Notes: generated by a model not told the origin, from the sequence alone. A stretch of DNA of 64,000 nucleotides from Dyella sp. BiH032 (GCF_031954525.1 NZ_CP134867.1:1178001-1242000); one strand, 5' to 3'; positions 26,741-36,285 are shown, numbered from the stretch's first letter. Program-made: numbers and translations.

Positions 26741-27955
26741 TCAGGGCTTGCCTCCGGCGCGGATCAGCTCCATCACTTCGTAGCACGCGCCCATGGTGTG
26801 GTAATCCACCTTGCCGGCCGGGCTCTTCTCGTCGTCGTACTTGCGGTTGTCGCGGGTGAGGATGCGATACCACGCGCCGTACTTGTGATCGACGAAGTGC
26901 TCCCACGAGTAGGCCCAGAGCTTCTGGTACCACTCGTCGTACTTGGCCTCGCCCGTGCGGGCGTGCAGCAGCGCCGCCGCGGCGAGCGACTCGGCCTGCA
27001 CCCAGAAATACTTGTCGTCGTCGCACACCTTGCCGTCCGGCGCGAAGCCGTAGGCGATGCCGCCATATTCCTTGTCCCAGGCGCGGTCGAGCGCGGTGTC
27101 GAACAGGTGCTGCGCGGTGGGCACCAGCCACTTCTCTTCGCGGTTGCGCTCCAGCAGCAGCGGTTCGAGGATCAGCAACAGCTTGGCCCATTCGGTCTGG
27201 TGGCCGGGCTGGAAACCCCAGGGGCGGAACAGGTGCTTGGGGTTGTCCAGGTTGTACTTCCAGTCGATGTTCCAGTCGACGTCGTAGTGCTCCCACACCA
27301 GGCCCTCGGCCTTGGCGGCCTGGCGGCGCGTCATGTTGTCGGCGAGGGTGAGCGCGCGCTCGAGGTAGCGCGGCTCGTCGCTGGCCTGGTACGCGGCGAG
27401 CATCGCCTCGCACATGTGCATGTTGGCGTTCTGGCCGCGATAGTTGCTGAACTGCCAGTGCTCGTCCGCCTCGTCGCGGTAGAGGCCCGCGTCGGCGTCC
27501 CAGTAGCGCTGCTCCAGCAGCTCCCAGGTTTCGTCCATCCACGGACGCACTTCGTCGATACCGGCCTTGAGCGCGGTCGAATAAGCCAGCAGCACGAAGG
27601 CCACGCCATAGGCGTGGTAGGTGCGGTCTTCTGGCTTGCCGTCGCGGATGGTCCAGGCGTAACCGCCGGTGCTCGCATCGCGATGGACCTCGCGCAGGTA
27701 GCGCAGGCCGTGACGCGCGGCGTCGAGGTATTCGGCGCGTTTGTCCGTGAACTCGCGCGCGGCCATCGCGTAGGTGAAGACGAAACGCGTGCTGCTCACC
27801 AAGTGACGATGGCTGCGGTCATAGATCGTGCCGTCGTCCTTGTAGTAGTGGAAAAAGCCGCCGGCCGGGTCGATGGCATGCGGATGATAGAAGGCCATGG
27901 TGTGCGCGATGTGCTCGCGCAGGAAGGCTTCGCTGCGGAAATCGGGGGAAGTCAT
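26741..27955 (-). CDS. AGE-family epimerase/isomerase, probable D-mannose isomerase
   Basis: 404 residues, the size of an (alpha/alpha)6-barrel sugar isomerase of the N-acylglucosamine 2-epimerase family. The barrel signatures include RTYHAYGVAF, YRGQNANMHMCEA, PWGFQPGHQTEWAKL (first catalytic His) and KVDYHTMGACYE (second). In this context mannose-fructose isomerisation is the likeliest reaction: the upstream gene is a fructokinase and the locus encodes a GH92 mannosidase. Cellobiose 2-epimerase activity is the main alternative. The ATG at 27955 overlaps the kinase stop (ATGA). Confidence 0.82.
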   Translation of the reverse strand: MTSPDFRSEAFLREHIAHTMAFYHPHAIDPAGGFFHYYKDDGTIYDRSHRHLVSSTRFVFTYAMAAREFTDKRAEYLDAARHGLRYLREVHRDASTGGYAWTIRDGKPEDRTYHAYGVAFVLLAYSTALKAGIDEVRPWMDETWELLEQRYWDADAGLYRDEADEHWQFSNYRGQNANMHMCEAMLAAYQASDEPRYLERALTLADNMTRRQAAKAEGLVWEHYDVDWNIDWKYNLDNPKHLFRPWGFQPGHQTEWAKLLLILEPLLLERNREEKWLVPTAQHLFDTALDRAWDKEYGGIAYGFAPDGKVCDDDKYFWVQAESLAAAALLHARTGEAKYDEWYQKLWAYSWEHFVDHKYGAWYRILTRDNRKYDDEKSPAGKVDYHTMGACYEVMELIRAGGKP

Positions 27956-28932
27956 GCGTGGGTATCCATGAAGGCGAGTACTTCGGCTTCGTCCGGCATG
28001 GCGGCGAACGAGCCCAGGCGGGTGACGGTGAGCGCGCCGCAGGCAGCGGCGAAGCGCAGCATGGCGTGCAGGCGCGGCAATTCGGCGACGAGGTGGTCGA
28101 GCTGGTCGGGGCCCTTGTCCACCGTGGCGAGGCGATGCAGCAGGCCGCCGACGAAGGCATCGCCCGCAGCGGTGCTGTCCACGGTCGGCACGGCGTAGAC
28201 CGGCATCTCGCCCGAGGCATCGGGATGGAACCAGCGCAGCGTGCGCGAGCCATCGGTCACCACCAGCAGGCGCGCGCGGCCGGCCCACAGGCGTTCGAGC
28301 GTCGCTTCCTCGCCTTCGTCGCCGGCCAGCCATTCGAATTCTTCGGCGCTGAGCTTCACCACGTCCGCCAGGTGCAGCCCCGGCCACAGCTCATGGTGCG
28401 AGGCGCTCTGGCTGGGCCACAGCGCGGGGCGAAGGTTCAGATCGAAACTCACCCACGCGCCCGCCGCGTGCGCGCGGCGCATGCCTTCGCGCGTGGCTTC
28501 GGCCAGCGCCGGCTCGGTCATGCTGTTGGAGCAGACATGGAACACCGCCGCGGCGCGAAAGCTTTCGTCGCGGAAATGCTCGGGACGGAACAGCAGGTCG
28601 GCCGACGGCGGCCGGTAGAAGCTGAAGCTGCGTTCGCCGTGCGCGTCCAGGGCTACGAAGGCCAGGGCGGTGTTCGCTTCGCCGGTACGCGCGACGCCGG
28701 CGGTGTCCACGCCGGCGCGGTGCAGGCTATCCAACAGGAAGTCGCCGAACATGTCGCGGCCCAGCATGCCGGCGAAGGCCGCCGGTCCGCCCAGTCGGGC
28801 CACCGCGACGGCGACGTTCGCCGGCGCGCCGCCCGCGAACGGGATGAAGCTGCGGGGAAAGCCGTGGGCATCACGGCCTTCGGCGTGAAAATCGATCAGT
28901 GCTTCGCCGAAGCACAGAATGTTGCGTGCCAT
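27952..28932 (-). CDS. PfkB-family sugar kinase, probable fructokinase
   Basis: 326 residues. The N-terminal FGEALIDF and GGAPANVAVAVARLGG motif, and the C-terminal DSTAAGDAFVGGLL with the catalytic Asp, place it in the ribokinase/PfkB family. The order and length match bacterial fructokinases, which make fructose-6-phosphate. It follows the permease gene by 12 bases and overlaps the isomerase gene downstream, so it is the middle of one operon. Confidence 0.88.
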   Translation of the reverse strand: MARNILCFGEALIDFHAEGRDAHGFPRSFIPFAGGAPANVAVAVARLGGPAAFAGMLGRDMFGDFLLDSLHRAGVDTAGVARTGEANTALAFVALDAHGERSFSFYRPPSADLLFRPEHFRDESFRAAAVFHVCSNSMTEPALAEATREGMRRAHAAGAWVSFDLNLRPALWPSQSASHHELWPGLHLADVVKLSAEEFEWLAGDEGEEATLERLWAGRARLLVVTDGSRTLRWFHPDASGEMPVYAVPTVDSTAAGDAFVGGLLHRLATVDKGPDQLDHLVAELPRLHAMLRFAAACGALTVTRLGSFAAMPDEAEVLAFMDTHA

Positions 28933-28944
28933 CGAATGAGGGTC

Positions 28945-30273
28945 TCAGTGGTTGGCGGCGACTGGCGTCTCGCTCTTGATGCGAGAGCCGTAGAGGCCGT
29001 AGAAGACGATGTAGGCGTAGCACGCCAGCGGCAGGAAGAACGCGTGCTGCACGCCGATGCGGTCGGCGAACAGGCCCTGCACGTAAGGCACGATCGCGCC
29101 GCCGACGATGGCCATGATCAGCAGGCTGGACGCCTTGCCGGTCAGCGGCCCCATCCGCTCGATGCCGAGCGAGAAGATGGTCGGAAACATGATCGAATTG
29201 AACAGGCCGATCGCCACCACGCTGTACACGGCGACGTCGCCCTTGGTGGACATGGTGGTCACCACCAGCGCCATGTTGATGGCGGCGAAGATCGCCAGCA
29301 GCTTGCGCGGCTGCAGTTTGGCCAGCAGCGCCGAGCCGATGAAGCGGCCGACCATCGCGCCGCCCCAGTAATACGCCACGTAGTTGGCCGCGGCCTGCTC
29401 GGTCATGTTGCCGATGTCCGGGAGCGACAAGTAGTTGACCAGGAAGCTGCCGATCGCCACTTCGCCGCCGACGTAGAAGAAGATGCCCAGCACGCCGAAC
29501 AGCACGTGCGGGTGGCGCAGCGCGTCCATCAGGGTGTGGTGCTGCGGATCGGCCTGCTCGGTGTTTTCGGTCAGCGAGGGCAGGCGGAACAGATAGACGA
29601 AGATCGCCAACAGGAACAGCACCACGGCGAGGCCGAGGTACGGGCCCTGCACGGTCTGCGCTTCCTGCGCGCGATAGGCGAGCTGCTCGGCCGACGACAT
29701 CTTCGCGATCTGCTCGGCACTGAGCACCGTGGCAGAAAGAATCAACAGGCCGCCGAACTTCGGCGCCAGGAAGGTGCCCAGCGAATTGAGCGCCTGCGCC
29801 AGCGTAAGGCGGCTGGAGCTGGTCTTCTCCGGACCCAGCAGCGCGACATAAGCGTTGGCGGCCACCTGCAGCACGGTGATGCCCGTGGCCAGCACGAACA
29901 GTGCGCCGAGGAAGGCGGGATACGAATGCAGCCCCGCAGCCGGCCAGAAGCCGACGGCACCGACACCGGCAATGGCCAGGCCCGCGACGATGCCCTTCTT
30001 GTAGCCCAGGTGCGCAACCAGGCGGCCGGCGGGCAGCGACATCAGGAAATACGCGCCGAAGAAGGTGAACTGCACCAGCATCGCCTCGGCGTAGTTGAGC
30101 TGGAACACCGCCTTCAGGTGCGGGATCAGGATGTCGTTGAGGCAGGTGAGGAAGCCCCACATGAAGAAGATGGTGGTCAGCACCCCCATCGCCAGCGGGT
30201 AGTCGGTGTAGCGCTGCTTGGCGTCCCCGGGGAGCGCGGTCTTCGACGGGGCGGGCGGTGAGGCAAAGGCCAT
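28945..30273 (-). CDS. FucP/GluP-type sugar:proton symporter (MFS), probable mannose permease
   Basis: 442 residues with twelve hydrophobic helices. The family markers are FFMWGFLTCLNDILIPHLK in helix 1 (the Asn-Asp pair), QFTFFGAYFLMSLPAG, and LQVAANAYVALLGPE. Relatives import fucose, glucose/galactose or mannose with protons. The substrate is inferred from the neighbours as the sugar released by the GH92 enzyme. It begins 46 bases after the lacI stop and opens the metabolic part of the operon. Confidence 0.88.
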   Translation of the reverse strand: MAFASPPAPSKTALPGDAKQRYTDYPLAMGVLTTIFFMWGFLTCLNDILIPHLKAVFQLNYAEAMLVQFTFFGAYFLMSLPAGRLVAHLGYKKGIVAGLAIAGVGAVGFWPAAGLHSYPAFLGALFVLATGITVLQVAANAYVALLGPEKTSSSRLTLAQALNSLGTFLAPKFGGLLILSATVLSAEQIAKMSSAEQLAYRAQEAQTVQGPYLGLAVVLFLLAIFVYLFRLPSLTENTEQADPQHHTLMDALRHPHVLFGVLGIFFYVGGEVAIGSFLVNYLSLPDIGNMTEQAAANYVAYYWGGAMVGRFIGSALLAKLQPRKLLAIFAAINMALVVTTMSTKGDVAVYSVVAIGLFNSIMFPTIFSLGIERMGPLTGKASSLLIMAIVGGAIVPYVQGLFADRIGVQHAFFLPLACYAYIVFYGLYGSRIKSETPVAANH

Positions 30274-30319
30274 GTGGGAGGTTCCTCGGCTGGGAATCAG
30301 TCGGCTCGAAATCGGGCTA

Positions 30320-31372
30320 TCAAGTGGCGTGCGGTGCGCCGCTGCTTTCGCGGATCACCAGGGTGACCGGCGCCACGGTGGTGGTCGCCTCGCCTTGCGG
30401 CTTGCGCAGGCGTGCCAGCAGCAATTGCGCCGCCTGGCGGCCGCGCGCGCGCGGATCGGTGGCCAGCGTGGTCAGCGGCGGCGTGCTGAAGGCGGCTTCG
30501 GCGACGTCGTCGAAGCCGGTGAGCGCGAACTCGCGTCCCGGCTGGATGCCGCGCTGGTTCAGGCCCAGCATCAGGCCCAGCGCGACCGCGTCGTTGTAGC
30601 AGACGGCCGCGGTGGGCGTGGGCTTGGCGGCGAACAGCTCGCCGCAGGCGCGCGCGGCATCCATGCGGGTCGGCAGTGTCTCGACGCGCCAGCGCGGCGC
30701 GATCGGCAGGCCGGCGGCATTCATCGCGTCCACGTAGCCGGCATGGCGCTGGCGGCACGAGCTCGAATCGCCGTGCCCGCCGTAGAACGCGATGCGCTTG
30801 TGGCCTTGCGCAATCAGATGCTCGGTGGCGAGGCGCGCGCCGCGCTGGTTGTCCAGCATCAGCCGATCCCAGTGCGCGTATTCCGGCAGGTTGCCGCCGA
30901 GTTCGCGGTTGAACAGCAGCACCGGTGTCTGCGCACCGACCGCGGCGAGCACGCGCTCCGCGTCGCTGCCTTCGGCCGGCGACAGGATGATGCCGCCCGG
31001 GCCATGCTCGATCAGCGAACTGAGCACGGCCTGTTCGCGTTCCACCGATTCGCCGGTGCTGCCCAGCAGCGTGACGAAGCCGGCTTCGCCGAGCGTCTCG
31101 TCCACGCCCGCGGCGAATTCGGCGAAGAATGGGTTGCCCAGTTCGTTGAGCACCAGCGCGATGCTCGACGAAGTGCGGCGGCGCAGGTTCGCGGCGGCGC
31201 GGTTGTACACGTAACCCTGCTTGCGCAGCTCTTCTTCTACGCGCGCGCGGGTGTGTTTATTGACCAGAGGACTGCCGCGCAGCACGAGGGACACCGTGGC
31301 GCGCGACACGCCGCAACCGGCGGCGATGTCGTTCAAGGTGATCTTGCGTCGGATCGAAGTGGAACTTTCCAT
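30320..31372 (-). CDS. LacI-family transcriptional regulator of the mannoside locus
   Basis: 350 residues. The helix-turn-helix and hinge are textbook: ITLNDIAAGCGVSRATVSLVLRGSPLVNKHTRARV, then the hinge helix NRAAANLRR. A periplasmic-binding-protein-like effector domain follows to the end. I chose the ATG at 31372 (MESSTSIRRK); an ATG at 31387 would overlap the first operator. It heads the lacI–permease–kinase–isomerase operon, so it probably regulates itself and the divergent GH92 gene. The effector is likely a sugar of the pathway. Confidence 0.92.
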   Translation of the reverse strand: MESSTSIRRKITLNDIAAGCGVSRATVSLVLRGSPLVNKHTRARVEEELRKQGYVYNRAAANLRRRTSSSIALVLNELGNPFFAEFAAGVDETLGEAGFVTLLGSTGESVEREQAVLSSLIEHGPGGIILSPAEGSDAERVLAAVGAQTPVLLFNRELGGNLPEYAHWDRLMLDNQRGARLATEHLIAQGHKRIAFYGGHGDSSSCRQRHAGYVDAMNAAGLPIAPRWRVETLPTRMDAARACGELFAAKPTPTAAVCYNDAVALGLMLGLNQRGIQPGREFALTGFDDVAEAAFSTPPLTTLATDPRARGRQAAQLLLARLRKPQGEATTTVAPVTLVIRESSGAPHAT

Positions 31373-31386
31373 GGCACTCGAGGGCA

Positions 31387-31402
31387 TTAGAACGATCCAA
31401 AA
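31387..31402. promoter_or_regulatory. LacI-type operator 1 (lacI side)
   Basis: TTAGAACGATCCAAAA is a degenerate palindrome sharing GAACGATCCAAA with operator 2. It lies 15-30 bases upstream of the lacI start, well placed for repression of the minus-strand operon. Confidence 0.75.
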
Positions 31403-31477
31403 GTAGTCGATTCGCCAAGGATAGTGATCTCGCAGTGCAGCATGCATGGGCCAGCCGGGGGGTGTTAGCGTTCAGCG

Positions 31478-31493
31478 TTTGGAACGATCCAAA
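31478..31493. promoter_or_regulatory. LacI-type operator 2 (GH92 side)
   Basis: TTTGGAACGATCCAAA has perfect 6-base arms (TTTGGA/TCCAAA) around an ACGA centre, typical of LacI-family sites. It lies about 47 bases before the GH92 start. The centres of the two operators are 91 bases apart, allowing joint control or looping. Confidence 0.85.
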
Positions 31494-31539
31494 CCCAAAA
31501 CCCGGTTCCAGCCGCCGTATCACCGAGGGGAGATTGCCG

Positions 31540-33876
31540 ATGGTCAGGTTCCCGTCCCACCTTGCGCCAGCGACGCTGGCGGTGGCCCTTTTCCTGAGCG
31601 CGGGCATCGCCCACGCCGCCGTGGCCGGCCATGCCGGCGACGTGGATCCGCGCATCGGCACGGGCGGCGACGGCCATACCTTCCCCGGCGCCACGGTCCC
31701 GTTCGGCATGGTCCAGCTGTCCCCGGACACGGCCATGCCGGATTTCAAGCACGCCTATAAATGGGCGGCCGGCTACCAGTACGGGGACGGCAGCCTGCTC
31801 GGCTTCTCCCATACCCATTTCTCCGGCTCGGGCCATTCGGACCTGGGCGACGTGCTGGTCATGCCGATCGCCGGCGACGTGCGCCTGGAGCAGGGCGACC
31901 CGGCCAAGCCCGGTAGCGGCTACCGCTCGCGCTTCAGCCACGACACCGAAAAGGTCGAGGCGGGCTACTACGCGGTGACCCTGGCCGACTACGGCGTGCG
32001 CGCCGAACTGACCGCCGGCCGCCGCGTCGGCTGGCACCGCTACACCTTCCCGGCCGGCAAGCCGGCGCACCTGCTGCTGGACCTGCGCCCGAGCATCTAC
32101 GACTACCCGGGCAAGGTGCTGTGGTCGCAGCTGCGGGTGCACGAGGACGGCGCCGTCACCGGTTGCCGCACCACCCGCGGCTGGGCGCCGGGCCGCGAGC
32201 TGTGCTTCGCCATGCGCTTCTCGCAGCCGCTGGCCGCGCGCCGGCTGCTCAATCGCGAGACCGACGTGCCCTACAAGGGCTTCAAGGGCCCCGGCTACCA
32301 GGCCGAGGACCAGGACGCGCAGCAGGGCCGCGCGATCGTCGGCGTGTTCGACTTCGGCCAGCTCAAGCAGCCGCTCGAAGTGAAGGTCGCCATCTCGTCC
32401 GTCAGCGAGGCCAATGCGCTGGCCAATCTCGACACCGACGGCAAGGGCTGGGACTTCGACGCCCGCCGCGCCGAGGCCCGAGCGGCCTGGGACAAGATCT
32501 TGTCCGTGGTCGACGTCGACGCGCCCAAGATCGCGCGCACCAGCTTCTATACCTCGCTCTACCACGCCATGCTCTCGCCCACGCTGAGCATGGACGTCAA
32601 CGGCGACTACCGTGGCCCGGACAACGCGGTGCACCGCGCGCAGGGTTTCGAATTCCATTCCACCTGGTCGCTGTGGGACGTCTATCGCGCCCAGCAGCCG
32701 CTGATGGTTCTGCTGCAGCCGCAGCGCAGCGTGGACTTCGTGCGCTCGCTGATCGCCGCGCGCGAGGCCAGCCCGTTCGGCATCCTGCCGGTGTGGGCGT
32801 ACCAGGGCCTGGAGACGTGGTGCATGATCGGCTACCACGCCGTGCCGGTCATCGCCGACGCCTATGTGAAGGGCATCCGCGGCTTCGACGCCGACGCGGC
32901 GCTCAAAGCCATGGTGGCCAGCGCCACCTACGCGCCTTACGGCGACCTGGGCGACTACATGAAGCTCGGCTACGTCCCGATCGACAAGGAGCCCGAAGGC
33001 GCTTCCAAGACGCTGGAATACGCCTACGACGACTGGACCATCGCCCGCATGGCCAAGGCCATGGGGCGCGAGGACGTCGCCGCCACCTTCGGCAAGCGCG
33101 CCGGCAACTGGCGCAATGCCTACGACGCGAAGACCGGCTTCATGCGCGCCCGCAAGACCGACGGCAGCTTCCGCGAACCGTTCGATCCCTCCGCCGCCGG
33201 GTACGGCACCGACTACACCGAAGGCAATGCGTGGCAGTACTCCTGGTACGTGCCGCAGGACGTGGCCGGCCTCATCGCGGCCATGGGCGGCGACAAGGCC
33301 TTCGTGGACAAGCTCGACAGCGTGTTCGACGCCAAGGTCGATCCCAAGCAGTTCGCCCACGTGGAGGACATCACCGGACTCATCGGCTGGTATGCCCACG
33401 GCAATGAGCCGAGCCACCATCTGGCCTACCTCTACGACTACGCCGGCGCGCCGTGGCAGACGCAGAAGCGCCTGAAGCAGATCATGGACAGCCAGTACGC
33501 GCCGCGGCCGGACGGCCTGGCCGGCAACGACGACCTGGGCCAGATGTCGGCGTGGTACGTGTTCAGCGCGCTGGGCTTCTACCCGGTCGCGCCAGGCAGC
33601 GACGAGTACGCCATCGGCCGGCCGTTCGTGAAGAAGGCGGCCCTGCACCTGCAGGGCGGCAAGACCTTCACGGTCTCGGCCGAACCGTTCGACGACGCGC
33701 ACCCCTACGTGGGCGAGGTCACCCTCAACGGCAAGCCGCTGGACCGGGTGTTCCTCCACCACGGCGAAATCCTGGCCGGCGGCGAATTGCATTTCCGCAT
33801 GCAGGCCGAGCCGAACCGCGACTGGGGCACCGGCCGCGCGGCACGCCCGAGTTCGACCAGCGCCTACGGTCCCTGA
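31540..33876 (+). CDS. Secreted GH92 alpha-mannosidase
   Basis: 778 residues with a signal peptide (ALFLSAGIAHA). GH92 hallmarks are all present: DPRIGTGGDGHTFPGATVPFGMVQLSPD at the start, HFSGSGHSDLGD, FHSTWSLWDVYRAQQPL, HGNEPSHHLAYLYDY with the catalytic acid Glu, and GNDDLGQMSAWYVFSALGFYP with the base Asp residues. These Ca2+-dependent exo-enzymes remove alpha-linked mannose from N-glycans and mannans; the exact linkage is not readable. GGGGAG lies 8 bases before the ATG. It is divergent from the lacI operon and probably shares its operators. Confidence 0.94.
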   Translation: MVRFPSHLAPATLAVALFLSAGIAHAAVAGHAGDVDPRIGTGGDGHTFPGATVPFGMVQLSPDTAMPDFKHAYKWAAGYQYGDGSLLGFSHTHFSGSGHSDLGDVLVMPIAGDVRLEQGDPAKPGSGYRSRFSHDTEKVEAGYYAVTLADYGVRAELTAGRRVGWHRYTFPAGKPAHLLLDLRPSIYDYPGKVLWSQLRVHEDGAVTGCRTTRGWAPGRELCFAMRFSQPLAARRLLNRETDVPYKGFKGPGYQAEDQDAQQGRAIVGVFDFGQLKQPLEVKVAISSVSEANALANLDTDGKGWDFDARRAEARAAWDKILSVVDVDAPKIARTSFYTSLYHAMLSPTLSMDVNGDYRGPDNAVHRAQGFEFHSTWSLWDVYRAQQPLMVLLQPQRSVDFVRSLIAAREASPFGILPVWAYQGLETWCMIGYHAVPVIADAYVKGIRGFDADAALKAMVASATYAPYGDLGDYMKLGYVPIDKEPEGASKTLEYAYDDWTIARMAKAMGREDVAATFGKRAGNWRNAYDAKTGFMRARKTDGSFREPFDPSAAGYGTDYTEGNAWQYSWYVPQDVAGLIAAMGGDKAFVDKLDSVFDAKVDPKQFAHVEDITGLIGWYAHGNEPSHHLAYLYDYAGAPWQTQKRLKQIMDSQYAPRPDGLAGNDDLGQMSAWYVFSALGFYPVAPGSDEYAIGRPFVKKAALHLQGGKTFTVSAEPFDDAHPYVGEVTLNGKPLDRVFLHHGEILAGGELHFRMQAEPNRDWGTGRAARPSSTSAYGP

Positions 33877-33963
33877 GGAGGCGTTTTCACGGGTGAACTC
33901 TCTCGCCGGCGGCACCGGATTACGTGACGGCGCCGCTGGCGGGCATGGGACGATTCTGTAACC

Positions 33964-35814
33964 ATGCCGCGCATGCCACAGTCCCCGTGGAAACTGACGC
34001 CGGTCACCCGACCCCGGATGCGGGATCGCGTCGCCTTGCGCTGGCGCCTGGGTGGACTGCTGTTCGCGGTGCTGGTGATCGTGGCGCTGCCCTACATGGT
34101 GACCCGCAGCGGCTCGCGCGACGCGCTGGACGCCAACGCCCGGGTCACGCATTCCTCCGAGGTGAAATCTCTTACGTACCGCATCGCCTACGTCACCCGT
34201 GACGGCGAGGCGGCGCTTTACCGCCTGCTGGACGGCGACGACAACCCGCAGGTGCGGTTGCGCGCCAACCGCGCGGGCAAGGAGATCCCCGGCCTGCTCG
34301 CCCAGCTGCGCGAGATGACCCGCGACAACGCTGACCAGCAGGCGCGTATTGGCGCTCTCGGCAGCATGGTCAGCGGCCGCCTCGCGTTGCTGGACCAGGC
34401 GATGCTGCGTTATCGCCAGGGCGACGTGCGCGCCGCCAACGACGCGCTGCGCGACTCCGGCACGCTGTTCAAGATGGACGACCTGATCGACGGCATCGTG
34501 CAGAGCGAGGACGACACCTTGCTCGCGCGCCGGGGCCAGGCGCGGCAGGCTTCCAGCAACAGCAGTCTCGCGCTCACCATCACCGCCACCGCCCAGGTGC
34601 TGCTGCTGGCGATCGTGGTGATCGTGTCCGAGCGTCAGATCAGCCGCCGCCTCCAGGCCGAGGAGCGCGAAGGCCAGGCGGTACAGCGCTCGCAGCTAAT
34701 CGTGCAGGCCGTGCGCGAGCCGATCGCGCTGCTGGACAGCAAGCTGTGCACGTTGCTGGTGAACGCGGCCTTCGGCGAGCTCTACGGCATACCGCCGTCC
34801 AACCGGCATTCGCTGCCGCTGGTGGAGATCGGCGATGGCGCCTGGCGCGACAGCGCGCTGCAGCAGCGCCTCAACGACGTGCTGCTGCTGGACCGCGAAC
34901 TGTGGGACTACGAGTTGATCCAGCGCACCGTGGACGGCGTGGATCGCCACGTGGTGATCAATGCCCGCCGCCTGCAACAGGACGACGGCGGCGATCCGGT
35001 GCTGCTGCTGACCGTGAGCGACGTCACCGCGCGCGCCCTGGTCGAACAGCAAGTGAAGGAGCTGAACCGGCAGCTGGAAGGCAAGGTCGCGCAGGTCTCC
35101 GACGTCAACCGCGAGCTGGAGGCCTTCAGCTATTCGGTATCGCACGACCTGCGCGCGCCGCTGCGCCATATCGCCGGCTTCGCCAGCAAGCTCGAACAGC
35201 ACCTGGGCAACGAGGCGGACGACAAGTCGAAACACTACATCGGCGTGATCAGCGATGCCGCGCGCCGCATGGCCCAGCTGATCGACGACCTGCTGGTGTT
35301 CTCGCGCCTGGGTCGCGGCGCGCTGCGCCTGCAACCGGTGGACATGCAGTCGCTGGCCGAGGAGGCGCGCGTGCTCGCCGAGTCGGAGGTGCACAGCCGC
35401 CGCATCGTATGGTCGATCACGCCGCTGCCCATCGTCATCGGCGACGAGAACATGCTGCGCACCGTGTGGCAGAACCTGCTGGGCAATGCAGTGAAGTACA
35501 CCGGCAAGTGCGAGGTGGCGCAGATCAGCATCGACATGCGCCGCGGCGACAACGGCGACTACGAGTTCGTGGTCAGCGACAACGGCGCGGGCTTCGACAT
35601 GCAATACGCCGGCAAGCTGTTCGGCGTATTCCAGCGGCTGCATCGCGTATCCGAGTTTCCCGGCAACGGCATCGGCCTGGCCAATGTCCGGCGCATCGTG
35701 CAGCGGCACGGCGGCAAGGTCTGGGCCGAGGGCAGCCCGGGGGAGGGCGCGCGCTTCCATTTCACGCTGCCGGCCTCCGACCTGGCCGACGCCTTCGCGC
35801 AGGAGCGCCAATGA
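33964..35814 (+). CDS. Sensor histidine kinase (CHASE3-like, PAS, HisKA, HATPase)
   Basis: 616 residues. Two membrane helices (about 28-46 and 200-220) enclose a helical periplasmic domain of CHASE3 type. A PAS-like segment (about 235-360) follows, then the dimerisation helix with phospho-acceptor H394 in YSVSHDLRAPLRH, and the ATP-binding domain with NLLGNAVKYT, DNGAGFD and GNGIGLANV. The kinase core is of the phytochrome-like type that pairs with Rcp1 regulators, and such a regulator is encoded next with an ATGA overlap. No chromophore-binding GAF/PHY region is present. Confidence 0.9.
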   Translation: MPRMPQSPWKLTPVTRPRMRDRVALRWRLGGLLFAVLVIVALPYMVTRSGSRDALDANARVTHSSEVKSLTYRIAYVTRDGEAALYRLLDGDDNPQVRLRANRAGKEIPGLLAQLREMTRDNADQQARIGALGSMVSGRLALLDQAMLRYRQGDVRAANDALRDSGTLFKMDDLIDGIVQSEDDTLLARRGQARQASSNSSLALTITATAQVLLLAIVVIVSERQISRRLQAEEREGQAVQRSQLIVQAVREPIALLDSKLCTLLVNAAFGELYGIPPSNRHSLPLVEIGDGAWRDSALQQRLNDVLLLDRELWDYELIQRTVDGVDRHVVINARRLQQDDGGDPVLLLTVSDVTARALVEQQVKELNRQLEGKVAQVSDVNRELEAFSYSVSHDLRAPLRHIAGFASKLEQHLGNEADDKSKHYIGVISDAARRMAQLIDDLLVFSRLGRGALRLQPVDMQSLAEEARVLAESEVHSRRIVWSITPLPIVIGDENMLRTVWQNLLGNAVKYTGKCEVAQISIDMRRGDNGDYEFVVSDNGAGFDMQYAGKLFGVFQRLHRVSEFPGNGIGLANVRRIVQRHGGKVWAEGSPGEGARFHFTLPASDLADAFAQERQ

Positions 35815-36251
35815 ACCAGGGTTCGCTGCGCAGCATCCTGCTGGCCGAGGACAACCCGGCCGACGCCGAGCTGGCGCTCGACGCGCTGCACAGCGCCCAC
35901 CTGGCCAACCCCATCGTGCACGTCGAGGACGGCGTCGACTGCCTGGACTACCTGCATGGCCGCGGCGCCTGGGCTGGCCGGCCCCCGCAGGACCCGGCGG
36001 TGGTGCTGCTGGACATCAAGATGCCGCGCCTGGACGGGCTGGAAGTGCTGACGGCGATGCGTGCCGACGAGCGCCTGCGCCGGGTGCCGGTGGTGGTGCT
36101 GTCGACCTCGCGCGAGGAGCGCGACCTGGCCCGCAGCTGGGACCTGGGCGTGAACGCCTATGTCATCAAGCCGGTGGACGTGGACCAGTTCTTCGAGGCG
36201 GTGCGCACGCTCGGCCAGTTCTGGGCGGTGCTCAACCAGGCCCCGGACTGA
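35811..36251 (+). CDS. Single-domain response regulator (Rcp1-like)
   Basis: 146 residues, a receiver domain only. Acidic pocket LLAEDNPADAEL, phosphorylation site D68 in VVLLDIKMPRLDGLEV, Thr/Ser in VVLSTSREERD and Lys in YVIKPVD are all intact. The inserted loop VEDGVDCLDYLHGRGAWAG is typical of Rcp1-type regulators. The start overlaps the kinase stop, so the kinase upstream is the obvious phospho-donor. With no output domain it probably acts by protein contact. Confidence 0.93.
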   Translation: MNQGSLRSILLAEDNPADAELALDALHSAHLANPIVHVEDGVDCLDYLHGRGAWAGRPPQDPAVVLLDIKMPRLDGLEVLTAMRADERLRRVPVVVLSTSREERDLARSWDLGVNAYVIKPVDVDQFFEAVRTLGQFWAVLNQAPD

Positions 36252-36285
36252 GGCCGGCCGCGCGTGCCGTGAGATCATTGCCGCC

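Noticed and set aside
26741..28387. N-terminal extension of the AGE isomerase to 548 codons
   Set aside because: The extra 144 codons overlap the kinase gene in another frame. The family N terminus starts at the ATG at 27955, which overlaps the kinase stop.
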